Shown piece after piece: positions 56,659 to 64,000 of a stretch of 64,000 nt of DNA. How positions within the stretch are numbered: position 1 is the stretch's first letter; the number at the start of each line of letters is the position of its first letter. A program made the position numbers and the translations under genes. The DNA comes from Lepas anatifera (lineage: Eukaryota > Arthropoda > Thecostraca > Lepadidae). The stretch lies in NCBI GenBank assembly GCA_034440635.1, contig JAOTON010000333.1:62001-126000 (forward strand), given 5' to 3'. Under the pieces are notes generated by a model, which saw only the letters and a list, made by a program, of their open reading frames with translations, did not search any database and was not told where the DNA came from.

Positions 56659-56663
56659 CGTCA
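56656..56663 (+). promoter_or_regulatory. CRE-like site TGACGTCA
   Basis: A perfect CREB/ATF consensus 36 bases before the ATG at 56699, in CpG-rich sequence. Its position would suit a core promoter if transcription of the tomosyn-like gene starts here. Confidence 0.3.
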
Positions 56664-56698
56664 CACCCCGCGCTGAGGCGCCGCGCCACCTCTCCAGC

Positions 56699-56818
56699 AT
56701 GAAGAAGTTCAACTTCAAGGAAATGTTTGACGGGCTGCTGGGCAGTGCGCCCTCCAGCGCCCGGCTGGAGCAGCAGTATCCGGAGAGGCTCAGTGCCACC
56801 GACTTCTTCGCCATGAAC
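56699..56818 (+). CDS. Possible first coding exon of a tomosyn/Lgl-family gene
   Basis: Encodes 40 residues beginning MKKFNFKEMFDGLLGSAP and ending TDFFAMN, followed by GTGAGT in phase 0. Tomosyn (syntaxin-binding protein 5) proteins start with a similar basic-aromatic segment, (M)(K/R)KF(N/T), then a DG(L/F) motif and an E..L...F stretch; these are seen here. Tomosyns are WD-repeat regulators of SNARE assembly. The next expected exon, with a HGFP-type motif, was not found, so it may lie beyond the window or the match may be chance. Confidence 0.4.
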
Positions 56819-57436
56819 GTGAGTAGCCGGCTGTGGCGGCCGAAAATGCTGGTCCTTGGTGGGCAGGAGCTAGAGGAAGGCGATCGTTGGACATGTTGTC
56901 TGGTGGTTCAAGTTCGCTGTGCCGAATTTCCGAGGCCTACCTTTGGGGCTGGACGAGAAAAACTTTCTTGAAACGTTATCTTCAGCTCGGGAGGAGCTGA
57001 AACACGTATTTGAAGAAGCTGAGGAGATTCTTAACACGCATGGATGGGCGCACTTCACAGCCTACAGCTGCTGAATTACCCTTGAACCCCAATTCCCTGG
57101 CTACTACATACCTGGATGGAGTGGCTTTAGCTGCCTGATGGGACTATGTGAAGTACTCAGTCGCTTCTAGCACCAGCTCAGTTTTTAGGCGATTCACCGC
57201 AGAAGAGGCCGAGTGTTAGACATTTCACATTGATTGCAGTTTCACAGATTTTCCTCCGTTCCTCGTTGGTGGGTTGGGCGGGCTGGTCTGCTCCCCGAAA
57301 AATGCATTCGGTTTCCCCACAAGACACCCCCGAAACCTCCCGGCTTCTCTGAAATGTGGTGCCCCTTTGCTGTCTCCCCAGAATACAGGTAGTGCTGCCC
57401 ACAAAATGCGATCTGGTGCCCCTGATAGCACCTTAA

Positions 57437-58444
57437 CCCGCGCCCCACCGGGGGTCCGGCGCCACCTTCGCCCACCGGGGGCATCGATGGCCCCCTCTAA
57501 CTCCGAAAATATGGGCGTTAGCGCAAATCTGCAAAGTGCAATAGAAAGCTCGCGTGAATTCAGTAAGAAATCAGTTCGCATGTTTTAGTGCTCAGGTCAA
57601 TGGTTTGACCTCCAGAGGTCAAATTAGGTCAAGATCGGCTATTTTCACTCAAATATGCAATGCTTAAGCAAACTGGGTATAACTCTTATGCCATTAGAGC
57701 TATTGAGGTCTGGTAAATCACATTTGATAGAAAATTGCCAGTACTTTTTCCGCTATGTGGAACGTGAAGACCTCCCGCCAGTGGTTTGACCGCCAGAGGT
57801 CACCTCGTGACCTAATATGACCTGAGGTCACGAAAGGTCAAAAAGTAACCTTGCGTATATCAAATGAACGCCAGTGACAAGACAAACACGATGGTGTTTG
57901 TTTCACCGCTTTAGCTCAATTAGGTCAAACGTTATTGTCAAAATACTGTTTTTGACCTCTGGTGACCTTGGATGACCTTGGAAAAGTCAAAGGGCAAATA
58001 TGACCCCTGGGATCCGTGAAAGGGTGTCCAAAAACGTTGTTCTGAGCAGTCTGAGTATTTGCAATAATTTTTGTGGCTTTTATATCATGAAATAGCTTTT
58101 CCCCATGCTTTTCCAATGGGAGAGGTCGCCTCGTGACCTGACCTCAGGCACGAAATCGAAAAATCCCGGATATACACCTTGTAGACCCTGGAGGGGTCAT
58201 GAAGTGTAGGAAGTTTCAAATCGATCGACTTTGAAATGTAGCTCTTACAGAGCTCTAAAGGTGAAGTGAGGTGACCTTGGTTGACCTCGTCTGGTGACCT
58301 GACCTTGGGTGACCCGGGGTAAAAATTTCAGGGATGATGTGAAAATGATGCAGGAGAGGTAGAGCCCTCAACCGCGGTGCTGCGCCTGTCGTTTTCTGCT
58401 ATCCCGAAAACCTTAGGGGCATCGATGGCCCCGGTGGGGCGAGG
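57437..58444. mobile_element. TTAA-flanked element with CGCCCCACCGGGG ends
   Basis: The 1008-bp element lies between TTAA at 57433-57436 and 58445-58448. Ends CCCGCGCCCCACCGGGG and CCCCGGTGGGGCGAGG are inverted. An inner pair, GCATCGATGGCCCC, also mirrors. The body carries many AGGTCA hexamers, including TGACCTCCAGAGGTCA (57608), and resembles the other TTAA elements in the window. Confidence 0.75.
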
Positions 58445-59433
58445 TTAAGAAAGGACACCCGCTGAGCTCCGAATGGAAATTCTGTTGAGTGTGTTTTCCC
58501 GAATCATATATTGACAGGCGGGTAGAAGAGGAGGCGCATCTCTGGTAGGTTATGAAACATGTCAGTCGGACTAGTGGTTGGCGCTGCTCCTGAGGTAAAT
58601 TCGAAACGGAACAATCAAAATGCCAATGGGGATGTCAGTCAGCTGGTGAAAGGCCGTGATCGAGGGAGAGGAAAAAGACCAGAAGTAGATTGAGGTCATC
58701 AGGTGCAGTGACGCGTGCCACAACAGCGCTGGCGATAAGAATGGTGGCGGAATGGAGTTTGGACGTGTTCGGGGTACGTTTTCCGGGCGTAACTCTGCAG
58801 CGAGGCCCGAACGTGACGGGAATGGTGGCCACGCCGGGTCTGAGCCGGGTGAAGTTGCACGGAATCTGATGTGGCCCCGTCACAATACAGACAACCGTAA
58901 TCGCTTCCTGTAATATGTTCTCCAGAGAAGACTGTTTGAAGTGAGAATATTTGGAAACTCGAGTTTGACTCTCGCTATTGCATGGTTGGTTTTTGCAACC
59001 CCCTTCCCCCCAGAGGTTTCGGACATGGCCTGGAACAAGGTCCGGTGTTGCATAGCTTGAGAGAGTCTGCGCATGTGTTGCAAATAATTGTGTCGTGGTC
59101 ATATCAGTTCACGGAGCTGTGGCGTCATTTCCGGAAGCATGTGGGACCGATTTGAGACTTTTTAGGCTATGTGATGCTTTCCTTCGGCCATAGCTTTGAC
59201 TTAAGGCGCTAGGGGTGGTTTGTCATAAGGCGGCCTATGGCGTCAGCTAATCTTCTGTGACTTGTTGACCTTTTGTTGCCATCAAATGAGCTTTACCTTA
59301 ATTGGTCTTTGGTGACCTGTCTTGTATGTTGTAAGTTGTATTCTTTATTTTATTTTTTTGGAAACAGAACCCAATTTTGGGAAACAAAAACAATCTCAAG
59401 ACATATTTTACTGCTAAATACGGGTTAAAGTTT

Positions 59434-60415
59434 AACACGCGCATTGATGGGAGGGGGCGGGTACCCGTCCACCCTCGGGTTTTTTCGGAGAAAGCATAAA
59501 ATCAGCGGCGCGTAGCGCCGCCGTACTTGGCATACCTTTTCTCTCATCATTTTTTACAACTTCTGTGAAAATTTTAAAGTCAGTTCATCTCAGGTCAGGT
59601 CACCAGTACAGGTCAAGTGACCTGACCTCAAAAAAGTTTAAGATAGCATAAGTCGGAACAGTGTGAACTTATCCGATTGAAACTCATATCACATAATGGG
59701 CCTACCGAGTTCTCTAAAATATGTTCCCGTATTTTTTATATCGATGGCCTAAGTTCAGGTACGAGCCATCACCTCTCCATTGGAAATACATGGGAAAATG
59801 GTTTTGACTGAATAACTCAGTAACTAATGGTGATAGAGCGTTTATTTTAGACGCATTAGATTCGTCTTGTCTTTGCGGTTCTAATGATATGCATTTTATA
59901 TAATTTGACCCTAACCTGACCGCAGGGCAGGTCAAATCCTTGATTTGACCTAGGAAGGTCAAATTATATACCATTCGATTCGGCTTGCTGCGAGGATTCA
60001 TACAATGTAAGTCGTTTTGCTCTATCTTTACTTGTTCATATGTAATAGCCTAAAACGCTTTATTTACATGTTATCCCTATGACGGGCATGTTTTGACCTC
60101 TCGTGACCTGAAATGTGACCTGACAAAAAACGCTTCAAATATTTTTGATGGAGAAGTGGATGGGCTGTAACTTCAACAGGGTTGTATTGGACGGCGGGTC
60201 ACAGCAGGAATCCTTGTCGTTTCCGGGCACGTGCTGCGCAGTCCTTGGATTCTTGCTGTGACCCGCCGTCCAATACAACCCTGTTAAAGTTACAGCGCTT
60301 GTGGTGTGACACGGTGGAGGAGGAGACGCAGCACTACCCAACGCCGTTTACCGTTTTTCGCTACCTACCGTGGTTCTCGAGATCTTAGGGGGGGCGGGCA
60401 CCCGCCCCCTAAGAT
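59434..60415. mobile_element. TTAA-family element with truncated right side
   Basis: Left border TTAA with CACGCGCATTGATGGG. The body is the reverse orientation of the 33.8-34.6 kb element, ending at the equivalent of its inner GGGTACCCGCCCC without a second TTAA. It is interrupted by the foldback at 60164-60296. Confidence 0.6.
60164..60296. repeat. 50-bp-arm foldback insertion
   Basis: Arms 60164-60213 and 60247-60296 are near-complete complements (for example TTGTATTGGACGGCGGGTCA and its complement) around a loop of 33 bp. Comparison with 33890-33935 shows that the foldback and about 40 further bases interrupt a TTAA-family element between GATGGGC and CCCAACGCCG. Confidence 0.8.
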
Positions 60416-60593
60416 ATTTTGTCACTACTGCGATGACTACTATATTTGATTCTTCTGAGAGGTCATATGGCGTCGCCAATTATCATCGATTTGGGAGGCG
60501 CTATATGACCTCGCAGGTTGGCGCGCCCCTAAAACCCAATAATCAATCGATTTGGGATGGTATTATGGGGGATCAGAAATACTTATAAAAATA

Positions 60594-60670
60594 CCCACCC
60601 AGCAATCGAACCCGGGTCAGTAGCATAGAAAGCGAACGCGCTTTCCCAACGCCACTGCATCCCTACCGCA
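60594..60670 (-). mobile_element. tRNA-derived SINE head
   Basis: Minus strand: box A-like GCAGTGGCGTTGGGAAAGCG and box B GGGTTCGATTGC at tRNA spacing. It is preceded by no tRNA-like acceptor pairing that would make it a functional tRNA gene. Confidence 0.6.
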
Positions 60671-61204
60671 TCTCTTTAACAATTCATCAAACATCCATTC
60701 CATCCAAATCCTCCTGAATCACTTGTTTGTGCCGTGTGCACTCCAATAATATGTTATCCAGCAAAATACATTATCTGCATGAAAATTTGCGAATACCCAC
60801 ACTCGCCCATGGCAACGGGCTAACACTCGGAAGTCCGGTCCTGTGCTAGCCCCGGACACTTTTGCCATCTTCTGGGCGTGCCCCGCCTTAGGAGTTGAAG
60901 TTTCGGGGATACTCGTTAGGTGTCACCACATGCTACCGTTGGCACCCTCACCTCTGGTGTCGGTTAGTGCTGAGTTGTGTCCTTATTGCTTGCCGGTTTT
61001 AATATAGTCACCTCAGGGATATTTCCTGCTCTGCCCAGAAACTTCGTTTGCTTTTCGGCCTCTGGTATGCTCAATATCGGGACATTTTCCCACCTGCACA
61101 TTCTGAACGAGGTATCATCGGGGAGAGACGGCGTGACCTTCCCTGGCCTGGCGACTGTCACCGCGTCAAGGCTGCAGAGAAGCGCGGGGGGCCGCCCCGC
61201 TCCC

Positions 61205-61280
61205 AACGGGTGCTGGCGTTTGAACCCGGTACTAGGACACACAATGACATTCCCATGAGCTACGCTGGTTGCGCGCCCAG
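61205..61280 (-). mobile_element. Possible tRNA-derived SINE head
   Basis: Minus strand: GCGTAGCTCATGGGAATG (box A-like), then CCGGGTTCAAACGCC (box B). Confidence 0.5.
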
Positions 61281-61439
61281 AAGCATAATTCCCCACATCA
61301 GTGTGCCTGCTTTGCTCAGGAGTGGTTCTGTATATCACAGGAGCCTACCTATTCTGCCCAGATTGTCTCTGTTTTTCTTTTAAGCGTTTGCGTTTGACGT
61401 CAGAAGCTTGGATTTCATCCCTACAAAGGGGCTTTGCTG

Positions 61440-62110
61440 TCACCCGTATCTTGGGACGTCGCGGTTGGGAGTATGGGAACGTCGCAGTTGGCTGTGTCTC
61501 GGAACATTGCAGTTGGCTGTGTCTGGGAATGTCAGTCGGCTGTGACTGTGAATGTCGCAGTCGGCTGTCTCCAGGAACGTTACAGTTGGCTGTGACTGTG
61601 AAAGTCGCTGTCGGCTGTGTCTGTGAATGGCGCAGTCTGGGAGGACAGCAGTTGGCTGTGCCTAGTCGCTTGGCTTGTCTTGAATGTCATCTGGAGGACA
61701 GAGTTGGCTTGTCTTGAATGTCGCTGTCGCTTTCTGATGTCGCAGTCTGGGAGGACAGCAGTTGGCTTGTTTGAATGTCGCTGTGGCTGTTCTTATGGCG
61801 CGCTGGGGACAGCAGTGGCTTGACTTAATGTCGCTGTCGGCTGTTTTATTCGCATCTAGCACAGCAGTCGGCTTGACTTAAGTGCTGTCGGCTGTGTTTA
61901 ATTCGCAGTCTAGACGCGTGGCTGTACTGTAAGTCGCTGTCGGCTGTCTGAATGTCGAGTCTGGGAGGACGCAGTTGGCTGTGCTTTGTCTGTTTGTCTG
62001 TATTTGGCTTTTACTGTATCTTTTTTATGGCGCGTCTGGGAGGACAGCAGTTGTAGGCTGTGTCTGTGGATGGCGCAGTCTGGGAGCACAGCAGTCGGCT
62101 CTGTATGGGA
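61440..62110. repeat. Degenerate tandem repeat of GTCGCAGTTGGCTGTG type
   Basis: Units of roughly 25-40 bp share (G/T)CAG(T/C)(T/C)GGCTGTG and GGGA(A/G)CGTCGC or GGGAGGACAGCAG. Copies are irregular. A GC-rich stretch follows to about 62430 with open frames but no recognised domain. Confidence 0.7.
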
Positions 62111-63164
62111 ACGTCGCGCCTCGCCACCATCGGTCACGGCTGGACCGGCCGACCGGGTGGCGTTTTTGTGTCGCAGCTGCGTCTGGCGGGGAATTAATGG
62201 TGCCGGGCCGGGTCGGGCGGCCGCTGGCCCCCGCCTGGCCAGCTACACAGCTGCAGACACTGCGGCCTCCTCAGCAGGCACGGCTCAGTTCACTGGCAGC
62301 TTCAGTATCTTCACTGATGTGTCCAGATATAGCTGGCGGTGGGATGCACCATGCAGAGGAGCAGCTGACGAAAGCTCCGCCTGGTGGTGACGGTGCCTTC
62401 GGTATCGCGTCTCAGCGCGTGCACTAACAACCAGTGTCGTGAAACACACGAAACGGCAAACTTTATGGAACCAGCGACCGTTCTCTTTAATTAAGTGTAC
62501 GGCTCCTGCCTTGTTGCGCACACGTTATGATGCCTGCGAAACATCACGCCCAAACATGCAATGTCTGTATGCTCCCCATTGTCGTTTTTCGTGCACCGAG
62601 TGATTGCGGGATTCAAATAAGACATGCAGGGTGCGGATCAATAATAGAGACAGTGTGCCTGGTGAGGTGTATGGCGCTGCTTTTTCGGTAACGGTGAATG
62701 TTTAATAAAAAGCAAGTTTGGCAATGCGAGGTTTGTCGTGTCATTCAGTTTGGGCTTAATAGTTCAGCGTCGCGTCGCTGCTGCTGTTTTTAGCAAGTAA
62801 AAATGTTCTTGGCAACCCTCACTGCAAATCCGGCAAGACACACAGCCACGCGAGATAATACCGCATAATGGGAGTTACTCCTCCAACCCTAAAAGGGACA
62901 GATCCTGAGAAAGTAACTTGGATTATGGCTAATTGAGGAGCAGCTTGTAAATAGCAAGGTTGCATGAGTTGTTTGAATAAACGGGTCTCAGTAAATCTTT
63001 GAATTCCATTTGTTTGATCACTCAAGTGGGCTCCTCCGCACTTTTGCTGGCGAGAACTGTGCTGGCCGTCTTTCAACCCAGGCTAATTTCTTGCCCACCG
63101 TAGAAAATGGTTTCATATGAAGCTGCCCAGCTTCCCTTTCTACTGTTTCGCTGTATTTTGATGG

Positions 63165-63368
63165 ATGATGGCCGGGGAGGCGGTGGTGTAGTGTTTAGCA
63201 CACGCGCTCTCCACAGCGGCCGACCCGGGTTCAAGGCCCGCCGGATTCCCTGAACAAAGGCCAATCTGTCTCTCGAGAAACCCTTTCAACGGGGAAAGAG
63301 GTGGTGATGCCACATGACCCTAGTAGATATATCTCCAGCGGAGATATATCTCCCCTCCCCTAAAAAAA
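63165..63368 (+). mobile_element. tRNA-derived SINE with A-rich end
   Basis: Box A-like TGGTGTAGTGTTTAGCACAC, then box B CCGGGTTCAAGGCCC, a body with CAACGGGGAAAGAGGTGG, a small palindrome (AGATATATCTCC and complement, 63326-63352) and a run of seven A. Same family as 18203-18338. Confidence 0.75.
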
Positions 63369-64000
63369 CCTGATGACGACCAACAGCTTTGGCCAAATGT
63401 TACCGAAAATTAAATTACCTGACTTAAGAGGTAACAAGTAACCAAGTGTGCGACTGAAGGTAAGCCGTCGATTAATTAGTGATGTGGCCCTTCCAGCGGC
63501 CCTATCAACGCACTCCATGGTTCTACACACTGGCCTGATCTCCGAAATTGGAGATCCGGCCACATGATGTCAGATCACTGAACTGCGCTGTCCTCATACT
63601 AGCGTGCTGCAACTGTTTCTGCAACTAAAAATCTAATTGCTTACTCAGTCAAGAAGGAAGTGGTGTTTCCTTTCTTGAGGGCGCAGAACTTGCCTGATTT
63701 GCATCTTGATGTAGCTGGAACTCGTAAAGAACGGAATATTACTTCGTGGTAATTATACTTGCCTCGGTTGCTTCTTATGTTTGACTTCCTGATGCGCAAT
63801 TGTAATCCCAGTTCAGCCTCTGTCCTCTTGATTGGTGCACGGTAACTCCAGACACTTCCCTCCACGAGAAGTCATTTATTGGCGTATCTCGCTCATTTAT
63901 TAAATCTCATATAGATCACACTATACAAAAATAAAGTCAGAAATATACAGATTAAAAATTGGGAGTAAAGTATGTCACTGATCGTGAAGGCCGTATGTTA

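Noticed and set aside
54277..56814. Many 60-110-codon frames in the 46-bp array (Arg-Asp-Glu-Pro-Pro-His-Leu repeats)
   Set aside because: They follow the repeat period and break wherever unit length changes; no start, splice or domain support.
63183..63240. Functional tRNA gene
   Set aside because: Box A and box B are present, but arms do not pair as a cloverleaf, and the same head and body recur at 18.2-18.3 kb, as expected for a SINE.

Overview
The window is eukaryotic DNA from an animal, most likely an invertebrate: it has GT-AG introns, GC-rich exons, tRNA-derived SINE heads, non-LTR retrotransposon fragments and many terminal-inverted-repeat DNA transposons with target site duplications. 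A crustacean or other arthropod is plausible, partly because of a transposon-like protein family I associate with invertebrate genomes, but the sequence does not settle the lineage. No bacterial-style operons, CRISPR arrays or viral genes were seen.

The one gene I can reconstruct is a beta subunit of adaptor complex AP-4 (AP4B1-like). It has eight plus-strand coding exons from 19214 to 31255, joined in consistent phase into 585 codons, with a poly(A) signal at 31373. It matches the HEAT-repeat trunk of AP-4 beta almost without gaps in exons 1-7 and stops in the hinge, so the C-terminal ear is missing. A second, weaker gene signal is a tomosyn-like first coding exon at 56699-56818, just downstream of a candidate terminal exon at 56548-56658.

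The most unusual feature is that several AP4B1 splice junctions have been tandemly amplified. The 37-bp array that opens intron 6 repeats the end of exon 6 with its GT donor. The 31-bp array that closes the same intron repeats the AG acceptor with the first nine bases of exon 7. Intron 5 opens with a decayed array built on the exon 5 donor, and the exon 4 acceptor sits in a 72-bp in-frame tandem duplication. A 46/48-bp array at 54.3-56.5 kb, with a TAAC-pyrimidine-CAG core in each unit, may be another case. About 94% of the 3.4-kb intron 6 consists of copies of its own two ends.

Layout: 0.3-1.1 kb, relic repeat; 1.4-5.6 kb, degenerate minisatellite with higher-order repeats; 5.76-11.87 kb, block A of a 6.1-kb direct duplication; 11.9-13.1 kb, 5'-truncated non-LTR retrotransposon; 13.2-17.4 kb, large inverted repeat enclosing decayed transposase-like frames; 18.2 kb, SINE; 19.2-31.3 kb, AP4B1, with a 2.4-kb hAT element in intron 7; 32-37 kb, nested TTAA-flanked elements and small hAT-like elements; 37-42 kb, mostly featureless; 42.0-48.17 kb, block B; 48.2-49.6 kb, minus-strand non-LTR fragment; 51.0-52.7 kb, second hAT element; 54.3-56.5 kb, third minisatellite; 57.4-60.4 kb, more TTAA elements; 60.6-63.4 kb, SINEs and a degenerate tandem repeat.
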